Positions 16,882 to 25,986 of a stretch of DNA of 42,598 bases are shown here, piece after piece (the first letter of the stretch is position 1; each line of letters begins with the position of its first letter). Position numbers and translations under genes: made by a program. The notes under the pieces were generated by a model. The model was not told the origin of the DNA. It saw only the letters and a program-made list of their open reading frames with translations, and did no database searches. Source of the DNA: Vibrio sp. 99-8-1 (GTDB lineage Bacteria; Pseudomonadota; Gammaproteobacteria; Enterobacterales; Vibrionaceae); contig NZ_VTXE01000041.1 of assembly GCF_013114595.1 (NCBI RefSeq), forward strand, positions 1 through 42,598, written 5' to 3'.

Positions 16882-16920
16882 AAAAAGAGCAGTAGACAAT
16901 GATATCTACTGCTCTTTTTT
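16882..16920. terminator. Bidirectional terminator between olsF and hutH
   Basis: A perfect 15-bp stem (AAAAAGAGCAGTAGA and its complement) with an 8-base loop and a run of six T on the plus strand and A-run on the left. It serves the convergent olsF and hut transcripts. Confidence 0.9.
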
Positions 16921-16968
16921 GTGTTGCTCTATTTCTTATGGGCGGATGTTATTTAACCCACTGTTTCA

Positions 16969-18501
16969 TCAGTAACTGCACAAGATATTTTCTGGCATTA
17001 AAGCGTTATGCACAGCCAACTTTAGCAGTTGATTGGCTTTCTCAATATCAGGTGAGAAGTAGCGATCCTTATCGTAAAACGACACCTTCTCTCGCAATAT
17101 GGCTTTCGCTTGCTCGATCAGTGGAGAGGATAAGTTAGGTTTACGAAAATCTAGTCCTTGGGCAGCGGATAAGTACTCTACAGCCAAAATGCCACGGGTA
17201 TTTTCCGACATATCTTTAAGCCTGCGCCCTGCAAAAGTGGCCATAGAAACATGATCTTCCTGATTGGCTGAGGTTGGTAAACTGTCTACCGACGCAGGGT
17301 GCGCCAATGTTTTGTTCTCGCTGGCTAGCGCTGCAGCGGTGACTTGGGCAATCATAAAGCCAGAGTTAACCCCACCATTGTCCACCAAAAACGGCGGTAA
17401 TTTACTTAATGCGCTGTCAATAAGCAGAGCCATTCGCCTTTCCGACAGACTCCCCATCTCGGCGATGGCCAGCGCCAAGTTGTCCGCTGCCATTGCTACC
17501 GGTTCAGCGTGGAAGTTGCCTCCTGAAATGATGTCACCATCGTCAGCAAAGACCAACGGATTATCAGATACAGAGTTCGCTTCGACTTGCAATATGTCCG
17601 CAGCATTGCGAATTTGCTGTAAACAGGCTCCCATTACTTGCGGCTGACAGCGCAATGAGTACGGGTCCTGAACCTTTTCACAATCACTGTGAGACTGGCA
17701 AATGTCACTACTATGCTCCAGCAAATGACGATATGCCATTGCAGCATCAATTTGACCTCTGTGTCCCCGTACCCGATGAATTCTCGGATCAAACGGACGG
17801 CGACTACCCAGCGCCGCTTCCACCGACATGGCACCACAAACGGTTGCAGATGCATATAAGTCTTCCGCTTCAAACAGACCTTCTAACGCAAAAGCGGTGG
17901 AAGCTTGTGTGCCATTAAGTAACGCCAAACCTTCTTTCGGAGCCAATGTTATCGCTTCAAGACCGGCAATATGCAACGCTTCAAGGCCAGTAATTATCTT
18001 GCCATTATGTCTCGCTTCTCCTTCTCCCAACAGTACGGTACTCATATGAGCCAAAGGCGCTAGATCTCCAGATGCACCAACAGAGCCCTTCTTAGGCACA
18101 CATGGATAAACTTGAGAGTTCACTAAGGTGATTAGAGCTTCTATGACTTCAAGGCGGATACCAGAAAAACCACGAGATAAGCTGTTAATTTTGAGTACCA
18201 TCATCAAACGAACCGTTTCGTCCGACATAAACTCGCCAATTCCTGCGGCGTGAGATAACACGATACTTTTTTGTAGTGTTTCAAGATCCTCTGCGGCAAT
18301 TCGGGTATTGGCGAGTAAGCCAAATCCTGTATTGATGCCATAAACGGTTCTATCTTCGCTGATCACTTGTTCCACCACTTTGGTACTGGCTTCAATATCA
18401 GGTATTGCCGCAGGATCAAGAGATAAATTTACCGGTGCTCGACTGATGTTTCGAAGAGCAGACAGTGAAAGTTGTCCCGGTGTTAACTGCAAATTAATCA
18501 T
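16969..18501 (-). CDS. hutH: Histidine ammonia-lyase
   Basis: About 510 residues. It deaminates L-histidine to urocanate, the first step of histidine breakdown. The MIO prosthetic group forms from ASGD within GSVGASGDLAPLAHMS, and the substrate-selectivity pair is Ser-His (LSHAAGIGE), typical of true histidase. YGINTGFG supplies the catalytic tyrosine loop. I prefer the ATG at 18501 (MINLQLTPG): AGGAA lies 9 bases upstream and it aligns with the usual histidase start, while the ATG at 18510 is almost on top of that site. It is the last gene of the hut operon, just after hutU. Confidence 0.95.
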   Translation of the reverse strand: MINLQLTPGQLSLSALRNISRAPVNLSLDPAAIPDIEASTKVVEQVISEDRTVYGINTGFGLLANTRIAAEDLETLQKSIVLSHAAGIGEFMSDETVRLMMVLKINSLSRGFSGIRLEVIEALITLVNSQVYPCVPKKGSVGASGDLAPLAHMSTVLLGEGEARHNGKIITGLEALHIAGLEAITLAPKEGLALLNGTQASTAFALEGLFEAEDLYASATVCGAMSVEAALGSRRPFDPRIHRVRGHRGQIDAAMAYRHLLEHSSDICQSHSDCEKVQDPYSLRCQPQVMGACLQQIRNAADILQVEANSVSDNPLVFADDGDIISGGNFHAEPVAMAADNLALAIAEMGSLSERRMALLIDSALSKLPPFLVDNGGVNSGFMIAQVTAAALASENKTLAHPASVDSLPTSANQEDHVSMATFAGRRLKDMSENTRGILAVEYLSAAQGLDFRKPNLSSPLIEQAKAILREKVSFYDKDRYFSPDIEKANQLLKLAVHNALMPENILCSY

Positions 18502-18525
18502 AGTGTTCATTTCCTAATACTGTCT

Positions 18526-20196
18526 TTACTTGTTGATCATCGGAAGGTCTAACTGCTGCTCGGCAGCACACTGCTTGGCGATATCATAACCTGCGTCAGC
18601 ATGGCGCATCACTCCCGTGGCAGGGTCATTATGCAGTACTCTTCCAACACGTTCTGCGGCATCATCGCTACCATCACAACACACCACCATTCCAGAGTGT
18701 TGAGAGAAGCCCATACCAACACCACCACCATGATGCAAGGAGACCCATGTTGCGCCACCAGATACATTCAGCATCGCATTTAACAGAGGCCAATCAGACA
18801 CAGCATCAGAACCGTCCATCATGCCTTCTGTTTCCCTGTTAGGGCTAGCAACTGAACCGGAATCAAGATGATCTCGACCAATCACTATTGGTGCTTTCAA
18901 CTCACCATTTTTGACCATTTCATTGAAGGCCAAACCAAGGCGAGCTCTATCTTTTAGTCCTACCCAACAGATACGTGCAGGAAGTCCCTGAAATTGAATA
19001 CGTTCACGAGCCATATCCAACCAGTTATGCAGATGAGGGTTGTCCGGAATAAGCTCTTTTACTTTTGCATCTGTTTTATAAATATCTTCTGGATCGCCTG
19101 ACAGAGCAGCCCAACGGAAAGGACCAATTCCCTCACAGAATAGTGGTCGGATGTAAGCCGGAACAAACCCTGGGAAATCAAAGGCATTCTTAACTCCCTC
19201 TTCCAACGCCATCTGTCGAATATTGTTCCCATAGTCTAAAGTTGCCGCTCCTCGCTCTTGCAGCGTTAACATCGCTTGAACCTGAACCGCCATAGATTGT
19301 TTCGCCGCTTTCACGACTTTTGACTCATTCTCTAAGCGCTCTTGCTTAGCCTGCTCCATCGTCCAACCTTGAGGTAGGTAACCGTTTAGTGGATCATGTG
19401 CCGATGTCTGATCTGTCACCACATCTGGGGTAATTCCTCGTGCAACTAACTCTGCAAATACATCGGCAGCGTTCCCTAACAAGCCGACAGACACAGGTGT
19501 GTCTGATTGAGTGATCATATCCAGCGCTTCATCAAGAGAGGTGGCCTTTTTGTCTACATAACCGGTACGAAGGCGATAATCAATACGAGACTCATCACAC
19601 TCGACCGCCAACATCGAAAAGCCGGCCATCGTGCCAGCAAGAGGCTGAGCGCCTCCCATACCACCTAATCCACCCGTTAAGATCCAGCGACCTTTACTGA
19701 TACCATCGAAGTGTTTTTTGGCAATAGAGACAAAGGTTTCATAAGTACCCTGCACTATCCCTTGTGAGCCAATATAGATCCATGATCCCGCCGTCATCTG
19801 ACCGTACATCATCAGTCCCTGTTTATCTAACTCATTGAAGTGTTGCCAATTTGCCCAATGAGGTACCAAGTTCGAGTTAGCAATCAGAACTCTTGGAGCA
19901 TTTTTATGGGTAGGGAAAACACCAACCGGTTTACCAGATTGCACCAATAGGGTTTGATCGTCTTCTAACCTTTCTAACACCTCAACAATTTTATCGAAAC
20001 AGTGCCAATCTCGAGCAGCGCGACCAATACCACCATACACAACCAAAGCATGAGGATGCTCCGCAACTTCTGGGTCTAAGTTGTTCATTAACATACGCAG
20101 TGGTGCTTCCGTTAACCAAGATTTCGCGCGCAACTGGGTGCCTCTTGGGGCACGAATAGTACGAGAGGTATCATGACGAGGGTCTTGTGTTGGCAT
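18526..20196 (-). CDS. hutU: Urocanate hydratase
   Basis: 556 residues, the full usual length. It converts urocanate to imidazolonepropionate with tightly bound NAD+. Hallmarks include YGGIGRAARDW, the glycine-rich dinucleotide region ILTGGLGGMGGAQPLA, GEGIGPFRWAALSG and the C-terminal HHGGGVGMGFSQHSG. It is the third gene of hutIGUH, 78 nt after hutG and just before hutH. Cytosolic. No oddities seen. Confidence 0.96.
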   Translation of the reverse strand: MPTQDPRHDTSRTIRAPRGTQLRAKSWLTEAPLRMLMNNLDPEVAEHPHALVVYGGIGRAARDWHCFDKIVEVLERLEDDQTLLVQSGKPVGVFPTHKNAPRVLIANSNLVPHWANWQHFNELDKQGLMMYGQMTAGSWIYIGSQGIVQGTYETFVSIAKKHFDGISKGRWILTGGLGGMGGAQPLAGTMAGFSMLAVECDESRIDYRLRTGYVDKKATSLDEALDMITQSDTPVSVGLLGNAADVFAELVARGITPDVVTDQTSAHDPLNGYLPQGWTMEQAKQERLENESKVVKAAKQSMAVQVQAMLTLQERGAATLDYGNNIRQMALEEGVKNAFDFPGFVPAYIRPLFCEGIGPFRWAALSGDPEDIYKTDAKVKELIPDNPHLHNWLDMARERIQFQGLPARICWVGLKDRARLGLAFNEMVKNGELKAPIVIGRDHLDSGSVASPNRETEGMMDGSDAVSDWPLLNAMLNVSGGATWVSLHHGGGVGMGFSQHSGMVVCCDGSDDAAERVGRVLHNDPATGVMRHADAGYDIAKQCAAEQQLDLPMINK

Positions 20197-20274
20197 AATA
20201 GAGATTCCTTTGTATCTGTGAGCGCAACCTTTCTCAGCTAATCGCCAAAGATTGAGGTAGCTTCTGTTATTGAA

Positions 20275-21330
20275 TTAACGATCTATGTTTTTAATTGCAT
20301 CTGAGTTCGATAGGCTGTTGGCGATATCCCAACATAGTCGAGCGGCCAATCTTGCCGTCTGATTATCTAGATCGTAGTTTGGGTTGTATTCGGCAATGTC
20401 TGCCAAAATCAACTTATCTTGTTGTAATAAAATGGTCTGAATAAATGGCTCAATCGCGTGATAGCTAACTCCTCTCCCTGCCGGTGCACTTACTCCCGGT
20501 GCGGTGGCCGCCGGGAACACATCCAGATCAATGGTGAGATAGATAAAGTCACACTGAGTGATGAATTTCTTTAGTTGCTGTAGCTGTTTGGCGGTTTTAT
20601 CTGCGAGAAATTGATGATCTTCGATGTACCACACATTCAACTCATCTGCCCTTTGAAATAGTGCTCGCGTGTTGCTGGCAGGACTAACGCCTAGGCAAGC
20701 ATAGTGAAATGGCCAGCCCTTGTTATGACAGTAGTCGGCAATTTGATAAAAAGGCGTTCCAGAGCTAGGCATGACTGTTTCGTGTTCATCACTGGAAAAC
20801 GCTCTTAAATCAAAATGAGCGTCAAAGTTAATGATGCCAATAACAGGGGGCTGTTCTTGTTGACTTAACCGTTGCGCTAATCCCTGAAAAGACGCCCAAG
20901 CCACTTCATGTCCTCCCCCCAATGTAATGACTGGGGCGTGATGCAGCGCTGTCGCTATCACAGTTGCACATTCAAACTGGCTCTGTTCCAACTCATCTCT
21001 GTGACACGGCACATTACCTAAATCAACCAGTGTTCTATCTTGATGCCACGCCATACTCGCGAGTGCCGTACGGATAGAATCTGGCGCACTTTTTGCACCA
21101 ATTCGGCCTTTATTACGCTTTACACCCGCATCACACTCAAACCCGAGTAGACAAACATCCGCGTTGTTATTGGCTAAATTCTCAACTTCACAGTTGGTGA
21201 TAACGTGATGAACTCGCTCGCCTAACTCACCATCCTCTTTATCCTCTCTTCCTGTCCAATTGAAACCATGTCGACACGGTTTGCCACTACTGTTTTTTTC
21301 GTTACCAATAGAACAATCATGGTTAGTCAT
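20275..21330 (-). CDS. hutG: Formimidoylglutamase
   Basis: An arginase/agmatinase-fold Mn2+ hydrolase, about 351 residues. It releases glutamate and formamide from N-formimidoyl-L-glutamate, the last step of this hut route. Metal ligands are visible in GGGHEVAW, NFDAHFDLR and IDLDVFPAATAPG. I place the start at ATG 21330 (MTNHDCS): GGGGAAG lies 6 bases upstream, and the ATG overlaps the hutI stop by 8 nt, which suggests translational coupling. A second ATG at 21345 would add five residues. The stretch after the start (NEKNSSGKPCRHGFNWTGREDKEDGELGE) is hydrophilic and a normal family feature. Confidence 0.93.
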   Translation of the reverse strand: MTNHDCSIGNEKNSSGKPCRHGFNWTGREDKEDGELGERVHHVITNCEVENLANNNADVCLLGFECDAGVKRNKGRIGAKSAPDSIRTALASMAWHQDRTLVDLGNVPCHRDELEQSQFECATVIATALHHAPVITLGGGHEVAWASFQGLAQRLSQQEQPPVIGIINFDAHFDLRAFSSDEHETVMPSSGTPFYQIADYCHNKGWPFHYACLGVSPASNTRALFQRADELNVWYIEDHQFLADKTAKQLQQLKKFITQCDFIYLTIDLDVFPAATAPGVSAPAGRGVSYHAIEPFIQTILLQQDKLILADIAEYNPNYDLDNQTARLAARLCWDIANSLSNSDAIKNIDR

Positions 21331-22561
21331 AGCAAACTTCCCCATTCACCACGCGGCAAACTAATCTATCTATTCCAACTTGGTAACTCAGGTCGGCAGG
21401 ATGTTCGATATTCCACAGAGCAAAGTCTGCATCAAAACCGGTCTTAATCTGGCCTCGGCTCTGTGAAAAACCCAGTGCTTGTGCAGCATGGCATGTCACT
21501 CCGCGAAGAGACTCTTCTGGGGTTAAGCCAAACAGTGTACAAGCCATATTCATCATTAAAGTCACATCAGAGAATGGCGATGTTCCGGGGTTATGATCCG
21601 TGGCAATGGCCATCGGCACCTTATATTGACGAAGCAGATCGACAGGCGGTTTTTGTTGTTCCCTTAAAAAATAGAACGCACCGGGTAGCAAAGTAGCGAC
21701 CGTTTCTGATTCCGCAATGGCTTTCACTCCGGACTCTGTAAGGTATTCAACATGATCAACGGACAACGCACCATATTTAGCCGCTAACGCACTGCCACCT
21801 AAAGGGCTCAACTGCTCTGTGTGCCCTTTTATTGATAAGCCATGCTCGATGGCACATTGAAAAACACGCTCTGTTTGCTGAAGGTTAAAACCAATCCCTT
21901 CACAAAACACATCAACGCTGTCAATTAACCCTTCCCCTGCCGCCAAAGGGATCATCTTCTCGCACACATAATCGATATAGTCATCTGCCCTACCCTGATA
22001 TTCAGGAGGAATAGCATGAGCACCGAGTAAAGTAGTCGAGATTTTTATATTGTTATTCTGTTGCAGCCGTTTTGCCGCTCTAAGCATTTTAAGTTCATCT
22101 ACCACCGTTAAGCCGTAGCCAGATTTAATTTCAATACTGGTTACGCCACTAGCCATTAGCGCATCCAGGCGGGGTTGAGCTAAGTCTACAAGCTGTTCAA
22201 TAGTCGCCTCTCTAGTGGCATTAACCGTAGATAGAATACCGCCACCTTGCTGGGCTATTTGCTCATAAGAGCTTCCATTCAATCTCTGCTCAAACTCACC
22301 AGAGCGATTACCCGCGTAGATAAGGTGCGTATGGCAATCAATTAAACCAGGCGTAACAAGGGTGTCACTGCAATCAAGGTGAACATAAGGCTCATCAGCA
22401 AAAAAAGTGTAAAGGCTAGGTTTATCTTGTGATGACTGACGATCAATAGAGTCTATTTTCCCTTCAGAAATCAGCAGTTGCATTGGCTCAGTTACCACAT
22501 AGCCTCGCGATCCCGACTGCATCGTAACTAGACGGGCATTTTCCAATACTAGATTCATCAT
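21323..22561 (-). CDS. hutI: Imidazolonepropionase
   Basis: A 412-residue metal-dependent amidohydrolase of the hut pathway. It opens the imidazolone ring to give formimidoylglutamate. The HxH metal motif is in VTPGLIDCHTHLIYAG; later metal/catalytic residues are in KGHTEQL and ATDHNPGTSP. GNRSGEFEQRLNGSSYEQIA is a family signature. It is the first gene of the hutIGUH transcript; AGGAGAGC lies 4-7 bases before the double ATG. A HutC-type operator lies about 50 bases upstream. Confidence 0.95.
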   Translation of the reverse strand: MMNLVLENARLVTMQSGSRGYVVTEPMQLLISEGKIDSIDRQSSQDKPSLYTFFADEPYVHLDCSDTLVTPGLIDCHTHLIYAGNRSGEFEQRLNGSSYEQIAQQGGGILSTVNATREATIEQLVDLAQPRLDALMASGVTSIEIKSGYGLTVVDELKMLRAAKRLQQNNNIKISTTLLGAHAIPPEYQGRADDYIDYVCEKMIPLAAGEGLIDSVDVFCEGIGFNLQQTERVFQCAIEHGLSIKGHTEQLSPLGGSALAAKYGALSVDHVEYLTESGVKAIAESETVATLLPGAFYFLREQQKPPVDLLRQYKVPMAIATDHNPGTSPFSDVTLMMNMACTLFGLTPEESLRGVTCHAAQALGFSQSRGQIKTGFDADFALWNIEHPADLSYQVGIDRLVCRVVNGEVCYD

Positions 22562-22607
22562 GCTCTCCTACTTTTCACATCAACAAGTCACTCATCAACT
22601 TAAGCTT

Positions 22608-22621
22608 ATTGTATATACAAT
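22608..22621. promoter_or_regulatory. HutC operator upstream of hutI
   Basis: Perfect 14-bp palindrome ATTGTATATACAAT, matching the GntR/HutC-subfamily operator core TTGTATATACAA. It lies about 47 bases upstream of the hutI start, where a bound repressor would block transcription of hutIGUH. Release by urocanate is the known mechanism for HutC. Confidence 0.85.
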
Positions 22622-22786
22622 TAAATCAAGTATAGCCCAGAGACAATAGTAATGTTATGAAAATGTGATCAAAAGTTGAGAAATAGAGAAAGATTAGCGA
22701 TTATAAAACCCATTCAATAGCTGAAGAGTGGCAAACTAGCGGTACTAAAATGCGGGCTATTTTGACTTTATTATCTTGAGTAGGGG

Positions 22787-23500
22787 TTATTTAAGCATAA
22801 TTTTAGAACTGAGTTGATATTTACTGCCCGGATGATAAAGCAGTGCAGTACTAACCAGTTTATCGTCACTCCAAGTACGACGATTTAACAGCAAACAGGG
22901 CTCACTGTCAGTCATGGTTAACGCTTCACGAACCATAACCTCTGGTACTATTGCTTCGACAGTATGTTCAATGGCACTTAATGGACAATTTTCTGATAGA
23001 TAGGAGTTTGGGGTTGAGTGGGAAAAGTCTTGTTCTAGATAATCTGGAGCATAGATTGGGTTTACCCAGCGTACCTCCAATTGAACGGGCAGAGAATCAG
23101 AATAGTGGATAATTTCACTATAGAAAACCTCGGTATTCACCATAACTCCTAGCCTTGTTGCTATCACTTCGTCAGCCACCACTTTTAGCTGTTTGATCAC
23201 TTTGTTGTGGTAATGCTTACCGCGAGAAACAACCTCTTCGGCAATATTCCGAATATCCAATAATGGTGACTCAGCCTTCTCTTCCTTAGCACAAACGAAG
23301 GTTCCTGCTCTCGGTTTTCTTACTAACATTCCTTCAGAGACTAAGTCTCGAATGGCTTTGTTCACCGTCATTCGGCTAACATTAAACTGGCTAGTCAGCT
23401 CCAACTCCGTATTGATACGATGCCCGACAGGCCACTTACCGGAAGCAATATTTTTCGATATATACTGTTTTATCTGAATGTATAGAGGCGAGTCTGACAT
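22787..23500 (-). CDS. hutC: HutC histidine-utilisation repressor (GntR/HutC family)
   Basis: 237 residues. An N-terminal winged helix (about 1-70) shows the GntR pattern YIQIKQYISKNIASGKWPVGHRINTELELTSQFNVSRMTVNKAIRDLVSEGMLVRKPRAGTFV. A UTRA ligand domain (about 90-235) follows (EVFYSEIIHYSDSLPVQLEVRWVNP). It should repress the hut genes and be released by urocanate. It lies upstream of hutI on the same strand with a 225-bp gap, and its own promoter region carries a near-match of the same operator, so it is probably self-regulated. Confidence 0.93.
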   Translation of the reverse strand: MSDSPLYIQIKQYISKNIASGKWPVGHRINTELELTSQFNVSRMTVNKAIRDLVSEGMLVRKPRAGTFVCAKEEKAESPLLDIRNIAEEVVSRGKHYHNKVIKQLKVVADEVIATRLGVMVNTEVFYSEIIHYSDSLPVQLEVRWVNPIYAPDYLEQDFSHSTPNSYLSENCPLSAIEHTVEAIVPEVMVREALTMTDSEPCLLLNRRTWSDDKLVSTALLYHPGSKYQLSSKIMLK

Positions 23501-23518
23501 AAGTTAGGTTCAATTTAA

Positions 23519-23530
23519 TTGAATATACAA
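23519..23530. promoter_or_regulatory. HutC operator at the hutC promoter
   Basis: TTGAATATACAA differs by one base from the perfect operator core at 22609-22620 and sits 18 bases upstream of the hutC start. It supports autoregulation. Confidence 0.7.
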
Positions 23531-23601
23531 ATAGATTAATTTATTTGGCTAATATTTCAATAGCCATAACCCATTTATTGTTAATTCGTGAAAGTGAGTC
23601 A

Positions 23602-23641
23602 TTAAATCGCCCAAAGTATTTTTATACTTTGGGCGATTTAA
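23602..23641 (-). terminator. 18-bp perfect hairpin between the methyltransferase gene and hutC
   Basis: A perfect 18-bp inverted repeat with a TTTT spacer; the core arms are ATCGCCCAAAGTAT and its complement. It starts 36 bases after the stop of the methyltransferase gene in its direction of transcription. It is probably the terminator separating the ape reverse pair from hutC, although no U-tract follows on the minus strand outside the stem. Confidence 0.7.
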
Positions 23642-23677
23642 AATAACGGACATTTGTCGAGTAACGTTATGGCATAA

Positions 23678-24763
23678 CTAAGCGGTAAGTTTTAACAAGG
23701 TATGGCCTAAACCGATATTATCCGTTCTTTCTACCATCTTTAGCCCTGACTCAGCGACTATCTCTAAAAAGTCATCGCTGCGATAAAAACGGCTATTGCC
23801 ATTTGCTAAGCAGGTAAAATAGAGTGAAGTAGCGTTTAAACTGTAAGAAGCCGCTTCATACTTCTGTGCATCCCAAAACAGTTCTAAAACATAAACCACC
23901 GAGCCCGGTGCTAACTGCTGTTTCACTCGTTTTAAGATGTTAAGAATTTCCATCGGTGAAAAACAATCTAGGAACTGGCTCATCCACCAGATATCCGCAT
24001 GCTCAGGTAAGGTTTGAGCCTTATCCAGCATATTGGCAGGGTACCCTTGAATTCGCTCAGAAAAGCCATTCTCTTTAGCGTTCGCCATTGCCATTTCAAG
24101 CTGTTGCGGTAGATCGACAATAGTCACGTTCACATCACTATTGTAATTACAACACTGCATTGCCCATTTACCAGTGTTACCACCTATATCCACGATATGT
24201 TTAGGGTTAGACTGAAACACTTTCTCTAGCAATACCGGAAATGATCGGTCTGAATAGAAATGGTCAAAAGCAAACCAGCTCTGTTTTGCTTGCTCTGGAA
24301 GTCGAGACAAACCTTGGTAGATCGTTTCCCAATCTCCCAGTTCTTTTAGCCCTGCCGGTTTTCCTTGCTGAATAGACTCCGTCAAATGCATCATAGCGGC
24401 ATAACAAACGTCCGCAGTAAAATCCATGTTCGCCTTAGTCATACCGTCATGCAGTAAGAAAAAACCAAGGTTAGCAAGGGAGTAGTTAGGTTTTTCCCAC
24501 AACACAATGTTTGCGCTAATGGCCATATCTAGCAACACCTTAACGCCATACTCTGAAACGTCAGTGGATTGCGAGATCTGCTCTACACTTAGTCCTTCCG
24601 TACCCGCTTTATCGAGCGCGGTTAAAATACCAAGATCTCTTAATGTGCGGGCAGTATGAAAAGCAATAGGCGCAAAAGAGAGCTTTTGTGCTTCTGTTTT
24701 TGCTTCTAGAGCATTAAATGGATCAATATTTTGATTTATCACTGAAAAACCTAACTTAAACAA
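23678..24763 (-). CDS. apeB: SAM-dependent O-methyltransferase of the aryl polyene cluster
   Basis: 361 residues. The N-terminal winged-helix dimerisation region (about 30-110) is followed by a class I Rossmann methyltransferase domain (about 180-350). The SAM motif I is HIVDIGGNTGKWAMQC; VTIVDLPQQLEMA is the acidic-loop region. It resembles caffeate/hydroxyneurosporene-type methyltransferases. In aryl polyene clusters a methyltransferase methylates the aromatic head group, and that role is inferred here. It is transcribed with the lipoprotein gene just upstream (23 nt apart) and away from the main ape operon. The letter name follows published ape naming as I recall it and should be treated as provisional. 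Confidence 0.8.
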   Translation of the reverse strand: MFKLGFSVINQNIDPFNALEAKTEAQKLSFAPIAFHTARTLRDLGILTALDKAGTEGLSVEQISQSTDVSEYGVKVLLDMAISANIVLWEKPNYSLANLGFFLLHDGMTKANMDFTADVCYAAMMHLTESIQQGKPAGLKELGDWETIYQGLSRLPEQAKQSWFAFDHFYSDRSFPVLLEKVFQSNPKHIVDIGGNTGKWAMQCCNYNSDVNVTIVDLPQQLEMAMANAKENGFSERIQGYPANMLDKAQTLPEHADIWWMSQFLDCFSPMEILNILKRVKQQLAPGSVVYVLELFWDAQKYEAASYSLNATSLYFTCLANGNSRFYRSDDFLEIVAESGLKMVERTDNIGLGHTLLKLTA

Positions 24764-24786
24764 ATGTTGAATAGGAACTCAAAGGT

Positions 24787-25179
24787 CTACTTTGAAGCTG
24801 CCATTATGGATAATTGTTTTTGAATATCAACATTCAAATTGTTTACCCAACGATTGTAATTACGATGAATATTTCCATCACTCTCTTTCAGGTTTTCTGA
24901 ACGAACATAATTGATAGAGTAAAATTTATTGCTGTAAGTGATGCTCACTTCCGCAAAGTGACTACGCACATACAGTTTTGCGTCAAGTTCACCCTCTTTC
25001 ACTTCTTTTACCAACCAGTCACGAGCAGAGGCAGCTTTGATAATGGCCGCTTTAACATCTTGACTTTGAAGTTCATAAGCAACTGGAGTATCCTCGAAAT
25101 TCATTATTGGTTGCACACGATTACAACCAACAACGATTAGAGTCAAAAATAGCGCGGCGGCTAGCTTAAAGAATTTCAT
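24787..25179 (-). CDS. apeA: Small lipoprotein of the aryl polyene cluster
   Basis: 130 residues. Lipoprotein signal MKFFKLAAALFLTLIVVGC with lipobox VVGC, so the mature protein would be anchored through Cys19. The rest is a small alpha/beta domain (DVKAAIIKAASARDWLVKEV, then strand-rich sequence) without a family I can name. It starts the reverse ape transcript, 69 bp from apeC on the other strand. Its role in the pathway is unknown; it may help pigment placement in the outer membrane. The gene letter is provisional. Confidence 0.75.
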   Translation of the reverse strand: MKFFKLAAALFLTLIVVGCNRVQPIMNFEDTPVAYELQSQDVKAAIIKAASARDWLVKEVKEGELDAKLYVRSHFAEVSITYSNKFYSINYVRSENLKESDGNIHRNYNRWVNNLNVDIQKQLSIMAASK

Positions 25180-25248
25180 AGTATTTCCCTAAATATATGT
25201 TAAGAAGCTTGCTAGTATTTCGTTACTACAAATTAAAATCAATATGTT

Positions 25249-25986
25249 ATGTCAATTTATTCTCAAGTAATATCACTAAATATAGACCACTGGTCAGCGA
25301 ACTCGAAAGGACTCGATCAGCCTGAAAAATGGCAACAATGGGCGATAAATAATCAGTGGCCTGATGAAGGAACAATTGCAGTAGACGCTATTCCTGCCAT
25401 GACGAGAAGAAGAATGAGTGCGTTAAGTAAGCTTGCTGTGCAAACCGCAATACCGCTACTTAACCAGAATAATATTGATTATCTGGTTTTTTCTAGCCGA
25501 CATGGTGAGCTGCACCGAAGCGCACAATTGATCCAAGATATTGTACAAGGTGAAGAAGCGTCACCCATGGCTTTTTCTCAGTCGGTACACAATACCGCAG
25601 CAGGACTTTCCACCATAATAACCAAAAAGCCGATTCCCCTAACTTCTATTTCAGCCGCAGAAAATACTTTTCAGAGCGCAATATTGGAAGCCTGGAGTTA
25701 CCTTGAACAACACCCCAGTCATAAAGTGCTATTGGTGGACTTTGATGAGCCTTTACCCGCTGTGTATCAACAGTACGAGACCGATAACTTTCAAGGTTTT
25801 TCGTTAGGGTTGGTATTGTCTAAGGGCGATGATTTCTCCCTAACTGCATTAGAAAACAGAGAAACAGATCTAACCAACACTAGCCAGTTACCACAAGGCC
25901 TAGCTTTTCTTAGCCATTTTCTGTCAGAGAAAAAAGAGTGGTCAATCAACGCGGATCGTCAGTATTGGAGATGGAAGCGTTGTTAA
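25249..25986 (+). CDS. apeC: Beta-ketoacyl synthase-like chain-length factor
   Basis: 245 residues resembling the N-terminal half of a ketoacyl synthase (Ketoacyl-synt_2-like): FSSRHGELHRSAQLIQDI, SVHNTAAGLSTII, LLVDFDEPLP. There is no active-site cysteine in the TACS/TACT position, where it reads SISAAENTFQ. This fits a chain-length factor that pairs with a catalytic KS (probably the 37072 gene), as known for aryl polyene systems. It is the first gene of the forward ape operon. The ATG at 25249 has no clear ribosome binding site. The gene overlaps the next by 16 nt. Confidence 0.82.
   Translation: MSIYSQVISLNIDHWSANSKGLDQPEKWQQWAINNQWPDEGTIAVDAIPAMTRRRMSALSKLAVQTAIPLLNQNNIDYLVFSSRHGELHRSAQLIQDIVQGEEASPMAFSQSVHNTAAGLSTIITKKPIPLTSISAAENTFQSAILEAWSYLEQHPSHKVLLVDFDEPLPAVYQQYETDNFQGFSLGLVLSKGDDFSLTALENRETDLTNTSQLPQGLAFLSHFLSEKKEWSINADRQYWRWKRC

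Noticed and set aside
16899..17138. Forward reading frame of 79 codons after olsF
   Set aside because: It starts inside the bidirectional terminator at 16882-16920 and overlaps hutH on the other strand; no family resemblance.
17264..18049. Several forward frames across hutH
   Set aside because: They arise from codon bias on the opposite strand of a strongly conserved histidase gene.
22664..22680. Possible CRP site upstream of hutI (TGTGA then 6 bases)
   Set aside because: Only the left half fits TGTGA-N6-TCACA; the right half reads GTTGA, and the spacing to any promoter is unclear.
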